Source of the DNA: an uncultured Desulfosoma sp.
GTDB lineage: Bacteria > Desulfobacterota > Syntrophobacteria > Syntrophobacterales > DSM-9756
Length of the DNA stretch: 64,000 nucleotides
NCBI GenBank assembly: GCA_937960435.1
Contig: CALGPN010000028.1
Coordinates: 98,029-162,028 of the forward strand
Direction of reading: 5' to 3'
Shown: positions 8,424 to 17,619 of the stretch, piece by piece
Position numbering within the stretch: position 1 is the stretch's first letter
Layout: every line of letters starts with the position of its first letter
Notes under the pieces: model-generated
Seen by the model: only the letters and a program-made list of their open reading frames with translations
The model's database searches: none
What the model was told of the DNA's origin: nothing
Made by a program: the position numbers and the translations under genes

Positions 8424-10988
8424 CTACCAGGCTCTCGGCTCGAAGAAAGCGTCATATTGCGGGGTGACACGGCCCAGAGAGCCGTGCTTTTCAAAAAACC
8501 ACGTCAGGCCCAACCCGACCGCCCATCGCGTGTAGTCCGACGATTTGTCCATGTCCACGTGGACCCCGAAAGCCCAATGCGGCGTGATGAGCCTGACGGC
8601 CTTAAAGGACCCGCTATAGCCCAGACCCGAAAAGCGATCCCCGGAATACTTACCTTCCCCGGTATTCCGGGGGTAGATGGGACTCGCTTCCGTTTCATAG
8701 GACAAATAACCCGCGGAAGCTTTCATGTCCAACCACCATGTGCCGCCCGGATCGGACCGATAACGGACGATGGGCCCCGTCATGAAAAAAAAGGAGGGAC
8801 TGAAATAGCCCCCGTGGCCGTAGGTGTAAAAATCGGAATTCCGGTCGAAATGCGAAGCGGTCAAGAAACCTCCCAGCGAAGCGGTCCCGGACCGATAAGA
8901 GAAGCTCCGCCCCAAGGCGGCGTCACCCGTGAGGGAAAAGTTGCGCCACACGTTCTGCCCTCGGTATTGGTCGGCACCCACGCGGACGCTCAGCCACGAG
9001 CCGTTCGGCCGGGAGATGTCGCGGACGATGGATCCCCCGGTTTTAAGCACCCGGCCCCATGTGCGATTGGAGTAAGGGTCGCGCTGGCCGATCCAAGATA
9101 GGACGGTGTCTTCTACGGATTTTTGGTGAGCTTCGAAGCGCCATTGAGGGTTTTGGATCTCGAAAGAAAAAGTCGGCTGGGGATCCACCGGAGCTCCGAG
9201 GGGGCTGGACCCCACCGTCGCTCGAAAATCCCACGATCCCTCCTTGAAGACGCTCACGGAAGGGCTGACGACCCATGCGGTGTCGATCCACCGGGAGACC
9301 TTCGGTTTTGGGGTATCCGTAAGGCCGAAAGAGCCCACAAACGGTCTCGAGCCGGGGTCTCCGCTGTCCAGGTGAAGGCCTTCCAACCTGAAGGCCCACA
9401 ACGATTTCGGGGACCCCGGAAGGTAAACCGTCCACGGGGTTCTCAGGGTTCTTCTTCGGGATGTCCCCTCATCACCGGAGCGGCTTTCATAGGAGGTCTG
9501 AAGAGTCGTCCACGGCCCGGCATCATTTTTTTCATCCTTCAGGGCCGAGGCGGCATGGAGCACTTTGCCGGTTCTCAAGTAGTGACGTCCCGCGGCCTCC
9601 CGGATGGACGGGTCTTCCGCACGGGCCATTTCTTCGGCTTTCGAAAAGGCCGTGCGAAAGTCGCCCGATTGTTCCAGGGAAAGGAGAAGGCCCTCCGCAT
9701 CTTCGCCGGTGGGGTGGACGTCGTGGGCTTTTTCGAACGCTTCGGCGGCCTCCCGAGGTCGACGCTGTTCGAGGAAGATCCAGCCCAAGGACCGCCACGG
9801 TTCGCCGCTATGGGGCTTGACGGCCGCCGCTCGACGGTAAGCGGCTTCCGCTCTCGGGAGGTCTTTTTGGCTCCGGCGATAAGCGCCTTCTTCCATGTGC
9901 ACGCGAAAGACCAGGTCGTGCCGGCCCTCGGGATAGGGCGGTTTCATGGCATCCAGGACCTGGGCCGCTTCTTGGAACTTCTTCTGGGCCATGAGAGCGT
10001 GAGCCAACCCGTAGGCACCGTCGTTTCGATCGGGATGAGCGTCCCGGTGGCGGACAAAAATTTCTTCCGCCTCCGAAAACCGCCCGGCGTGGTAACAAAA
10101 CCAGCCGAGTTTGAGGAGGGCTTCGGGGTCCGAAGGGCTTTTTTCAAGAACCAACTTTGCGGTCTTTTCCGTTTCCGGAGACGTCTCGGGAAAATGCCGA
10201 AGCTGTCTTCGATAGGCTTCCGTTTCCAGGTCATCGATAGCCGCGAGATAGGAAGCCGGAAGGCCGGGACGCAAGCGTTCGGTATGAAGCAGTGAAATGA
10301 CCTGTTCGGGGGAACTCAATTCCAGGAGTTCGTAAAAGACCCCGACGCGAAGACGATAGCGCGTGGGGATGCACTCAAGGATCTTCTCATAGAGGCGCCG
10401 GGCTTCCTCGTTTCTCCCGCTTCGGCGCAGTGCCTTCGCCACTTCGAAAAAGGCTTCGGGAGCGATGCACCGGCGCAGAGCCCGTTCGTTTCGTTGCATG
10501 AACTGCGGCAAGGTTAAGGTGTCGGTGCTTTCGACGGCTCGCCGTGCGTCCCGCCTCAGGCGGTCTTCCCACACAGTCCTTTGATTCAAGGAAGAGGCTC
10601 GGCGGTATGCTGCAAGCCATCTTTGGGTATCCCGCGTTCGAAACCCTTGGTTCTCCAAGTCCTGGATCAACGCGGCCGCGATGTCCTTTTCCCCCTGACG
10701 GTCAAGACACAGAGCCTTGCCCCATTGGGCTTCCCCACGCACTTCAGACGTTCGGGCGACGCGCATCGCCTCTTCAAAGAGCTTTTGGGCTCTCTCGTAG
10801 CGTCCTTCCCTGAAGTGCCACCATGCGATTTCCAGGGAGGCTCGAGTGCGAACGTCTTCAGCTTTCCGCGAGGCATCGGAGGCATCGTTCGTTTGAGCGA
10901 AGGCTGCGAGCGTCGGGGGGGCCGCGCCGGTCCACGGGGGCGCGCTGAGCCAGAAAAAGAGAATCGCGACAAGAGCCATGGGCTTCAT
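8424..10988 (-). CDS. bcsC: Cellulose export outer-membrane protein BcsC-like (TPR plus beta-barrel)
   Basis: This protein of about 854 residues has an N-terminal signal peptide (ALVAILFFWLSAPPWTGAA), a long TPR solenoid over roughly residues 30-470, and a C-terminal region matching the BCSC_C outer-membrane barrel, with GHGGYFSPSFFF and the terminal strand around RWAVGLGLTWFFE. BcsC carries the glucan chain across periplasm and outer membrane. It is shorter than the ~1150 residues of Enterobacterial BcsC because it has fewer TPRs; the separate small TPR gene just upstream may supply the rest. I prefer the ATG at 10988; a GTG lies two codons earlier. It is the last bcs gene of the operon. Confidence 0.85.
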   Translation of the reverse strand: MKPMALVAILFFWLSAPPWTGAAPPTLAAFAQTNDASDASRKAEDVRTRASLEIAWWHFREGRYERAQKLFEEAMRVARTSEVRGEAQWGKALCLDRQGEKDIAAALIQDLENQGFRTRDTQRWLAAYRRASSLNQRTVWEDRLRRDARRAVESTDTLTLPQFMQRNERALRRCIAPEAFFEVAKALRRSGRNEEARRLYEKILECIPTRYRLRVGVFYELLELSSPEQVISLLHTERLRPGLPASYLAAIDDLETEAYRRQLRHFPETSPETEKTAKLVLEKSPSDPEALLKLGWFCYHAGRFSEAEEIFVRHRDAHPDRNDGAYGLAHALMAQKKFQEAAQVLDAMKPPYPEGRHDLVFRVHMEEGAYRRSQKDLPRAEAAYRRAAAVKPHSGEPWRSLGWIFLEQRRPREAAEAFEKAHDVHPTGEDAEGLLLSLEQSGDFRTAFSKAEEMARAEDPSIREAAGRHYLRTGKVLHAASALKDEKNDAGPWTTLQTSYESRSGDEGTSRRRTLRTPWTVYLPGSPKSLWAFRLEGLHLDSGDPGSRPFVGSFGLTDTPKPKVSRWIDTAWVVSPSVSVFKEGSWDFRATVGSSPLGAPVDPQPTFSFEIQNPQWRFEAHQKSVEDTVLSWIGQRDPYSNRTWGRVLKTGGSIVRDISRPNGSWLSVRVGADQYRGQNVWRNFSLTGDAALGRSFSYRSGTASLGGFLTASHFDRNSDFYTYGHGGYFSPSFFFMTGPIVRYRSDPGGTWWLDMKASAGYLSYETEASPIYPRNTGEGKYSGDRFSGLGYSGSFKAVRLITPHWAFGVHVDMDKSSDYTRWAVGLGLTWFFEKHGSLGRVTPQYDAFFEPRAW

Positions 10989-11009
10989 AGGCACCCCATG
11001 AGCGAAATT

Positions 11010-11636
11010 TCAGGGAAGCAGGGGAAGATATTTTTCCGCGTCCTCGTAACGCTTGAGTGCCAAAAGCACTTCTACTAGAGCCGGGACTGTTTCCTTGGGG
11101 CGGATCCCTTGACTCACCAGTTCTTCCAGCAGCCGTGCCGCTTCGGGCAAACGATTCAGCCGGAGAAGAGCATAGGCGGCCCCCAGGCGGGATTCTTCGG
11201 CGACGTCGGCGGGCGTCTCTTTTGGGGCCGACGCCTCAAAAAGCGCCAAGGCTTTTTCGTAGTCCCCCTGATTGTAATACCCCCAAGCGATGGTCAGGCG
11301 GGTGCGGGGAATGTCCGACGGCGCCTTCTGCGCCGAAGGTTCGATCACGGCTTGATCCGAGACGGACCTTTGCCGAGAACCTGCGAGGGGTTCGGGGGGA
11401 AATGACAGTGCAGAGTAGCGGGGTTCGAGGAGCTGAGACTGGGCCGTTTTTTCCAGGGAAAGCAGACATGCCTGGTTGGATTCCTGCGCAACGGCCCGCC
11501 CGCCTTCGCGCCCCAAAGGGGCGGCTATCGTCCACAAAAGCAAACAGCCCAACACAACCGCCCTGATCTCCCGAAAGAACGAACAGGCAGGGTGAGGCTG
11601 TGAGGGAGCCATTCCATGAGGCGGGCGCTTCGTCAT
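11010..11636 (-). CDS. Small periplasmic TPR protein of the cellulose operon
   Basis: This 208-residue protein has a hydrophobic signal or anchor segment near residues 24-45 (IRAVVLGCLLLWTIAAPLG), a low-complexity stretch, and two to three TPR units in the second half (IAWGYYNQGDYEKALALFEA and AYALLRLNRLPEAARLLEEL). It lies between bcsZ and bcsC with gaps of about 20 bases, so it belongs to the bcs transcript. The repeats resemble those of the following BcsC, and 'IAWGYYNQGDYEKA' parallels 'IAWWHFREGRYERA' there. It may be a split-off N-terminal TPR module of BcsC or a separate scaffold. That interpretation is inference. Confidence 0.7.
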   Translation of the reverse strand: MTKRPPHGMAPSQPHPACSFFREIRAVVLGCLLLWTIAAPLGREGGRAVAQESNQACLLSLEKTAQSQLLEPRYSALSFPPEPLAGSRQRSVSDQAVIEPSAQKAPSDIPRTRLTIAWGYYNQGDYEKALALFEASAPKETPADVAEESRLGAAYALLRLNRLPEAARLLEELVSQGIRPKETVPALVEVLLALKRYEDAEKYLPLLP

Positions 11637-11654
11637 GATCGCGGACCCTCCCGG

Positions 11655-12704
11655 CTATGGTTTTTTGAAAGAAACATGACTCAGCAGATAAAGAGTGTTG
11701 GAGTAGTAGTCGTTCTTTTCCTGAACGAGCCTTGCCTGGGCTTGAGCTTCAAGCTTTCGGGCCGTTTCCTGCCGATTGAGCATTAAAGCGACCCGGGCCC
11801 ACACGGCATAAAACCCTCCGGGAGCTTCATCCAGGGACACCGCCGGATTCGCTAGGTCTACCCACACCGGCATCATCCCGGTTTTGTCGAACCAGTCCAG
11901 CACCGTCGTCCACGAGCGAAGAGCTTCGCGGTTTTCGACCCACGAGAGATACAAAAGGGTGCGTATCGCTTCGTAGCCGAACCGTGAACTTCTTTCCCGA
12001 TCGACATCGATGCGGTCGTTGGCGACGATGACCCAGTCGGCGGGGACGTTCCAAGAGGTCCGGCGTGCCTTGTCCAGGAGTCTCAATCCCCCTTGGAAAA
12101 CTCTCTCCCAGAGAGCATCGCCGTCATGCTGCTTGAACATCTCGATGGCCGGGTAGACGTAATACGATGGGTTGAGAATCATCCCTCGGTCGCTCACAAA
12201 GCCGTAATAGCCGGGGAGCAGGACGGGAAAGTCCCGGGTTTCCACCACCAGGTGGTTTTTGATGTCCTGAACGAGACCCTGGGCGGCTGCATGGAATTCC
12301 GGATTCCGCCACCGTTCGTGAGCCTTAAGAAGAGCGAAGGCCACGAGGAGATCGCCGTCCGTGGCGTTATTGAAATCCAGCACGTCCCACGCGCCGTTGG
12401 GCCTTCGGCCCCAGGCCCAGGCGAGGAGCCGGTCTTTACCGCGCACCTGCAAATTGTTCTGGGTCCAAACCCAAATCTTCTGGAAAGAAGGCTGGTCGTC
12501 CGCCGCAAGGGCCAGGATCAAGCCGTAGCCTTGTCCTTCCGAATGGCTGATGTCTTTGTTGCCTCGATCGATGACCCGGCCGTCGTGGCTCACGAACCGT
12601 TCTTTATAGATGTCCCAGGTCATGACGTCCGCCGCTTGAACCGTTTCTAGGCCGCCGAAACCGAAGAACAGCAGCCCCATGGCGAAACTAAGTATTTGAC
12701 GCAC
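11655..12704 (-). CDS. bcsZ: Endo-beta-1,4-glucanase BcsZ (glycoside hydrolase family 8)
   Basis: This 349-residue periplasmic enzyme has an N-terminal signal peptide (LSFAMGLLFFGFGGLETVQA). GH8 signatures are clear: HSEGQGYGL with the probable general acid Glu56, and NNATDGDL with catalytic-region Asp116. BcsZ trims the nascent glucan and is needed for efficient cellulose export in several bacteria. The gene overlaps the end of bcsB by 17 bases, which implies coupled translation, and a short gap leads to the TPR gene. Length is normal for the family. Confidence 0.92.
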   Translation of the reverse strand: MRQILSFAMGLLFFGFGGLETVQAADVMTWDIYKERFVSHDGRVIDRGNKDISHSEGQGYGLILALAADDQPSFQKIWVWTQNNLQVRGKDRLLAWAWGRRPNGAWDVLDFNNATDGDLLVAFALLKAHERWRNPEFHAAAQGLVQDIKNHLVVETRDFPVLLPGYYGFVSDRGMILNPSYYVYPAIEMFKQHDGDALWERVFQGGLRLLDKARRTSWNVPADWVIVANDRIDVDRERSSRFGYEAIRTLLYLSWVENREALRSWTTVLDWFDKTGMMPVWVDLANPAVSLDEAPGGFYAVWARVALMLNRQETARKLEAQAQARLVQEKNDYYSNTLYLLSHVSFKKP

Positions 12705-14976
12705 GCAATCGCCTCCGACGGTATCGTTGCAAGATGCGGTAGACGAGGAAACTCAGGAGACCCAAAGCCACGAGCACTGTGATGAAAAAGGCCCACGGGT
12801 ACGTGTAAACGAAAAAGTCCAGTTTGGTCAACGGTGTGAGGGATCCGACACGGTAGGACGGGCCGACCTGGAGGCTGTCCACCTGGGTTTTTCCGTCATC
12901 CCAGCGAAGGAAGGCCATATCGCCTCGGACCGCCCCCTGAGTGTCGAAGTTCCACAGGGCCTTGGCGGCCTTAGCGGCAACGGCCGTATCGTGCGCCGTC
13001 AGCACAAGGAGCGTCCGGTCGGAAGTGCCTGGGAGGCGGTATTCCATCAAGGCGGCCCGTTGTGTCGAGAGACCTCCGGTTTGGTCCGTCTGCGCGAAAC
13101 GGACCAGGGGAGCGGTCTGAGAAGTCTTGGAACGGGGCCATAGGCCGCGCAGCCATCGCGTCACCCACCACGTGCCTTGGGGGTCTTCTCCCCGGGGCGG
13201 CGAGACGACCGGGTAGGAGGCCTTGATCGTGTCGATGAGATGATACGGGGCCGGTGCTAAAAGGTCCTTGGGAATATTTTCCAAGGCCCCGACGGTGATG
13301 ACGTCCGAGGCTGGGGTTCCTGCCCATGTGTCCCAGATCTGCACTTGGAAGGGCGGATAGCCGATTTTTTGGCTCATGAGGGCCAAAAGATTCACGGCTG
13401 TTTCCACGGAGGCGAAATCCTTTTGCGGCATAAAAAGAATCGTCTCCCGGGCGTCGGGAAACTTGGCGAAAGGATAGCCGTCTTTGAAAAACAGGGTGAG
13501 ATCGGGCAGGGAAGCCCAATGGGAAATGTTAGGCACATAAAACGTCGAATCGTCAAAGACGGTCAGCAACAAGTGCCCGGTTTGTATGAGGGTACATTCC
13601 CCGGTGACCAAAGGCGTCAGGACTGCATGGAAAGCCAATTCGTTCTCCCCGGGTCTCAAAAGATAGGTGGGAAAACTGATCCGATAGGCTTCATATTGCC
13701 CGCCGTTTTTGTCCTTCAGAGGAATGGAGGAAAAAAACTTTCCATTGAGAAAGAGGCCCAGTACGGAATCTTCGCGCATTCCCGCACTGTAGGCCACATG
13801 GAGCGAGAGTGTGGCGTATTTATGGGGTTTGATCAAAATGTCCGAGGGCAATCGGAATCGCAGGATGGACGGTGCCGGTTTGTACCCTTGGAAAGTCACG
13901 GTGGAAAAACCCAAGTTCTGGAAAGTGTAGGTTTGATCCAATTGGAGCATGCCCGGGGCTTGATAGGGTTCCACGGACGGTAGCCTGAGATCTTGAATCA
14001 TGGTGGACGGCGTGTCCGGAAAGGGAAAGGAGAGGACGGTGAGGGTTTGCACCGCCTTCAGCACGGCGTCGGCGTCCGGGCCGCCGACGATGATCAGCGC
14101 GTGAGTCGGATCGCTGCCTAAAGGGATATCGGAACTCGGGTCGGCCGGCATATGGCGGACCTCCAGGTAAGGCTTGGGGGTTTTCGGGGCGTTTCCGCCT
14201 AAGATTTTATGCAGAAACGCCTCGGAACCGATCAAGAGATTATCCCGTCCCGGCATCAGTCGATCGGAGACACTGAATTCCACCGGTCGATAAGCGAAGC
14301 GCAACGCCGCGGCCGATGCCGCCAGCACGGCCCGCATCGTGTCGTCACGGGACGGCGACTCCACGACCACATGGATTTTTTCGGGAAGAGGGATTTTGGG
14401 GTCAAAGACCATGTCCGGCAAGGCGCTCAAGCGAAGCGGCAAAGGCTTGAGGGATATGGTCCAGTCCACAAAGGCCTCGTCCAGTTTGAGGGTCGTCCAC
14501 AGTTCCGGAGCTGTCGGGTCTTCGCAGTCCAAGACATAATGTTGGGTGACCTTGAAAGAGAGGTCGTTATATCCGGGTTTCAGAAGCTGTGCCGGAAGCC
14601 GGACGGACACTTTCCCTTCCGGAGATAAGGGATCGAGAACGATCTGCGCCAGAGGGTGTTGGTTCAGTTCCACGGTCAAACGTGAATTCTGGCGAAGGAG
14701 GGCCGTGGAATTCACATAGGCAAAAGTCAATACGGCGTCGTGGACGTTCCATCTTGCGGGCACGGGCAAACTCACATCAAACCCGCTAGAGGCCCCTTGC
14801 ATTTTGTAGGTCGTCACAGGAACCAGGTTCGGCAAAGGGATCCTCAGCTTGGAAGGCTCACCTCCTTGGGCGGCCCACACCACTCCCGCAAGGATCTGCC
14901 AAAGAAGGGCGCCGACGAAAATCTCGGCCGCGCGCTTCACAACGCCTCGCTGTGCTTTTTGACTCGTCGCATCCAT
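12688..14976 (-). CDS. bcsB: Cellulose synthase regulatory/periplasmic subunit BcsB
   Basis: This 762-residue protein has a signal segment, paired jelly-roll and flavodoxin-like periplasmic repeats, and a single C-terminal membrane helix (WAFFITVLVALGLLSFLVYRIL) followed by an arginine-rich tail. That is the layout of BcsB, which docks on BcsA and guides the glucan through the periplasm. Typical strands such as YKMQGASSGFDVSLPVPARW and LDCEDPTAPELWTTL are recognisable. Its start lies 40 bases inside the end of bcsA and its end overlaps bcsZ, so three consecutive genes overlap. It is moderately divergent from Enterobacterial BcsB but close to the usual length. Confidence 0.9.
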   Translation of the reverse strand: MDATSQKAQRGVVKRAAEIFVGALLWQILAGVVWAAQGGEPSKLRIPLPNLVPVTTYKMQGASSGFDVSLPVPARWNVHDAVLTFAYVNSTALLRQNSRLTVELNQHPLAQIVLDPLSPEGKVSVRLPAQLLKPGYNDLSFKVTQHYVLDCEDPTAPELWTTLKLDEAFVDWTISLKPLPLRLSALPDMVFDPKIPLPEKIHVVVESPSRDDTMRAVLAASAAALRFAYRPVEFSVSDRLMPGRDNLLIGSEAFLHKILGGNAPKTPKPYLEVRHMPADPSSDIPLGSDPTHALIIVGGPDADAVLKAVQTLTVLSFPFPDTPSTMIQDLRLPSVEPYQAPGMLQLDQTYTFQNLGFSTVTFQGYKPAPSILRFRLPSDILIKPHKYATLSLHVAYSAGMREDSVLGLFLNGKFFSSIPLKDKNGGQYEAYRISFPTYLLRPGENELAFHAVLTPLVTGECTLIQTGHLLLTVFDDSTFYVPNISHWASLPDLTLFFKDGYPFAKFPDARETILFMPQKDFASVETAVNLLALMSQKIGYPPFQVQIWDTWAGTPASDVITVGALENIPKDLLAPAPYHLIDTIKASYPVVSPPRGEDPQGTWWVTRWLRGLWPRSKTSQTAPLVRFAQTDQTGGLSTQRAALMEYRLPGTSDRTLLVLTAHDTAVAAKAAKALWNFDTQGAVRGDMAFLRWDDGKTQVDSLQVGPSYRVGSLTPLTKLDFFVYTYPWAFFITVLVALGLLSFLVYRILQRYRRRRLRASNT

Positions 14977-17294
14977 AGGGTCGCCGCCATCCTCCTTGTC
15001 TTAGCCGTCAACAGGCCGAGGAGCCCTGCGAAGCTCCGGAAGGACTTTTGAACGCCGGTTTTCAACAAAAAACCATACCCACGCCATAACGCCATATAGT
15101 CCTGCGGTCTCGACTCCCACAAGCGCCGCCACCGTTCACTGTCGCCGTAGATGAAGCCCACCACATGGGCAAACTTCTCGGGCGCATCCAAAACCCATTG
15201 GCACCCCACATGAGCCCCAGCCGTCGGTTCGCTTTCAACCCTTTCGATCCGAAGAACTTTGACCTCTAAACGATAAGGTCTTCGGGTGCTGTCCTGTGCC
15301 TGGAGGATCAAGCGATCGCCTTGGTGGATCCACGGGACATGTTCGTGGGCAATCCACAGCCCGGCTCCCCCTAAAGACAGATCTCGAACCTGGACGGGCA
15401 AAGTCCGGCCGTCTTGAAGAAGCCCATCGGCCGGTTCGAGAATGGTCACTCGGTGATGGCGCCGCCACTGATGCATTTCCCACACCGCTCCGAGGCACAG
15501 GAGAATGATGCCCAAATTATAAAGATTCCAAAATAAACAAATGGCGATGACGTCCCGCTCCATCGGGTAGCCTGTCCAGCGTTGGGCGGCGGCTGCTGTC
15601 CCCAGAAGCGCGAGAGCCAGCATGACGAAAAATGGGTAGGCCAAAGGGCTGAGAAAATCCGTGCTGAGGCTACGACCCTTCGGGGTGACTTTGAAGTGAG
15701 GGGATCTCGGGTTTTTGAGCGTGGAAAAAATCGCCGGTAACAGGTAAAGGCTTTGGACCGTTTCGAAAAATTCGGAAAAGAGGGTGTGACGTACCGTTCC
15801 GTAGAGATAATGGGCGACCAGCGTGGAGCCCAGAAGATGGGGAAGGGCGTAGGCCAGGACTTGGACGACGGAGGCGTTATAGACCCTCAGACCGAAGAAC
15901 AGATAGGCCAGCGGCGCCAGAAAGAAAACGATGCGGGCCAGACCGAAAAGCCAAAACAAACACGAATTCAAGTAGCACAGTTTTTGGCTGAGGTTCAGTC
16001 CCTTGGCGAAGAGGGGATTTTTCAAAAGGAGGATCTGGATCATGCCCTGAGCCCAACGGGTCCGCTGGAGGATAAAATCGTCAAAGGTCTCCGGGGACAG
16101 ACCGCACACCATGGGGCGGCTCACATAGACGCTCCGATACCCCCGTTTGTGGAGTTCCAGAGCGGTTTCCGCGTCTTCGGTGATGGTTTCCCCTTTAATG
16201 CCACCGATCTCCATGAGGCATGAGCGGCGCAGAAGGGCGGCGGACCCGCAGAAGAACGAAGCGTTCCAAAAATCCAGGCCTAGGTGGACCCGCCGATAAA
16301 ACATTTCGTTTTCCGCGGGGAAGACCCTGTGCACACCGAGATTTTTTTCCACAGGACTCGGATTGATGAAAAAGTGGGGTGTCTGGACGAGAAACACTTT
16401 GCCGTCTTGGAGGAAGTAGGGGACGGTCCGTCTGAGAAAATCGCGGGTCGGCACATGGTCGCAATCGAGGACCAGGATCAGGTCGCTGCAGGTTTCGCGG
16501 ATCCCCACGTTGAGACATGTGAAGCCGGCGGGCTTGCCCTGAGCACCCACGGAACACAGACACTGCAAGCCGTTGTTGATGTTGCCGGCTTTGGCCCCGA
16601 CATTTTCCTCCCGCGTCATGTAATGAACGCCGATTTCCTCGGCCAATTTTTTCAGTCGCTCATGCCTGTCTTGAGCCGCCCGGGCGATGTCGGGGTCGGG
16701 GTTGTTTCTGCGCGCCAGAGTGCCGCCGTCGTCGAGGATATAGACGTTGAACTTCTCTCGAGGATAGTCCAGCAAAGTGCAGGCGACGGCCGTGGTGCGC
16801 ACGATTTCTTCCGGCTCGTTGTAGGTCGGGATCAAAATGTCGACCGTCGGATATAAGGACGTGTCTTCCGGGAGGGGCGGAGGGCCGTCCCTTTCCAGCG
16901 GCCAGATATTCACATACAGCCCCAAAAGATGGATGGTGATGCCGTAAGTTTCGGCACCGTAGAGCAGAAGCATCCCTATGCAGTCCCACGGTCCGGTGTA
17001 GCTCAGTGTTTCGAAGGTGCGAAACATCCAATAGCGAAGGGAAAGAAATGCGCCCAAAAGCAAAATGAAAACCCTGGCGGGAGCGCTACGCGGGTTTTGG
17101 TGAACGGCTAGCGAGAGAACGGCGAGCAAACCCCAGCCCACGAGAATTTGATCCCTGAGTTCCAGGTAGATTGTGGCGCAATAGGCCAGATAGGCCCATA
17201 AGATCGCCACCCCGGCCCACGCCGTAATCCGTTGGAACGTTTCAGTGTTATTAAGTTCCTGGGACACGCCCAACCCCACTTCCACTCCCTTCAT
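14937..17294 (-). CDS. bcsA: Cellulose synthase catalytic subunit BcsA with PilZ domain
   Basis: This inner-membrane GT2 glycosyltransferase polymerises UDP-glucose and translocates the chain. From the ATG at 17294 (785 residues), four N-terminal membrane helices precede the catalytic loop with DDG (188-190), DCD (277-279), TED (372-374) and QRTRW (410-414). FFCGSAALLRR also matches the family. More helices follow, then a C-terminal PilZ domain from about residue 610, with an R-rich segment ending in RRHHR and a DLSLGGAG motif, the cyclic di-GMP site that opens the active site. Start choice is uncertain: a GTG five codons downstream has a better ribosome site, and the frame is open upstream. 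It is the first gene of the bcs operon. Confidence 0.93.
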   Translation of the reverse strand: MKGVEVGLGVSQELNNTETFQRITAWAGVAILWAYLAYCATIYLELRDQILVGWGLLAVLSLAVHQNPRSAPARVFILLLGAFLSLRYWMFRTFETLSYTGPWDCIGMLLLYGAETYGITIHLLGLYVNIWPLERDGPPPLPEDTSLYPTVDILIPTYNEPEEIVRTTAVACTLLDYPREKFNVYILDDGGTLARRNNPDPDIARAAQDRHERLKKLAEEIGVHYMTREENVGAKAGNINNGLQCLCSVGAQGKPAGFTCLNVGIRETCSDLILVLDCDHVPTRDFLRRTVPYFLQDGKVFLVQTPHFFINPSPVEKNLGVHRVFPAENEMFYRRVHLGLDFWNASFFCGSAALLRRSCLMEIGGIKGETITEDAETALELHKRGYRSVYVSRPMVCGLSPETFDDFILQRTRWAQGMIQILLLKNPLFAKGLNLSQKLCYLNSCLFWLFGLARIVFFLAPLAYLFFGLRVYNASVVQVLAYALPHLLGSTLVAHYLYGTVRHTLFSEFFETVQSLYLLPAIFSTLKNPRSPHFKVTPKGRSLSTDFLSPLAYPFFVMLALALLGTAAAAQRWTGYPMERDVIAICLFWNLYNLGIILLCLGAVWEMHQWRRHHRVTILEPADGLLQDGRTLPVQVRDLSLGGAGLWIAHEHVPWIHQGDRLILQAQDSTRRPYRLEVKVLRIERVESEPTAGAHVGCQWVLDAPEKFAHVVGFIYGDSERWRRLWESRPQDYMALWRGYGFLLKTGVQKSFRSFAGLLGLLTAKTRRMAATLWMRRVKKHSEAL

Positions 17295-17619
17295 TCCATT
17301 GTTCAAAAAACGATCTCGCCCCCCGCATGGGCACCTGTGTCGTCCACAAAATGACCGCCCGACCACAGGAGTTTCACGAACGGCGACGCGGCCGTCCTTT
17401 CCTCCAGGATTTCGTCAGAAAAAACACAAAACTTGAAAACAATTCGGAGGGCCACAGTTCGGGGCCGACGAAAGGAGACAATGGCGAAAACCTGGGCGTG
17501 CGTTTTTTAGCAGAAACGATAATCAATTCAAGCAAAATGATATTGGTGGGTAGGAAAGCGAAACCTCGGCATTGGTCATGCCGTGGTCGGGGATTGACCT
17601 GTCGAAGCCTATAGGGAGG
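17295..17619. other. Intergenic region between por and bcs operons
   Basis: No gene is supported here. It should hold the end of the por transcript and the promoter of the bcs operon, both on the minus strand. A small inverted repeat CGGCAT-tggtc-ATGCCG at 17567-17583 lies about 35 bases past the porB stop and may be a weak terminator, although no T-run follows. The segment 17500-17550 is AT-rich compared with its surroundings and is the likeliest place for the bcsA promoter, but I could not pick a convincing -35/-10 pair. Confidence 0.5.

Noticed and set aside
17400..17560. Promoter of bcsA
   Set aside because: Several AT-rich hexamers exist but none pair at 16-18 bases with a good match.
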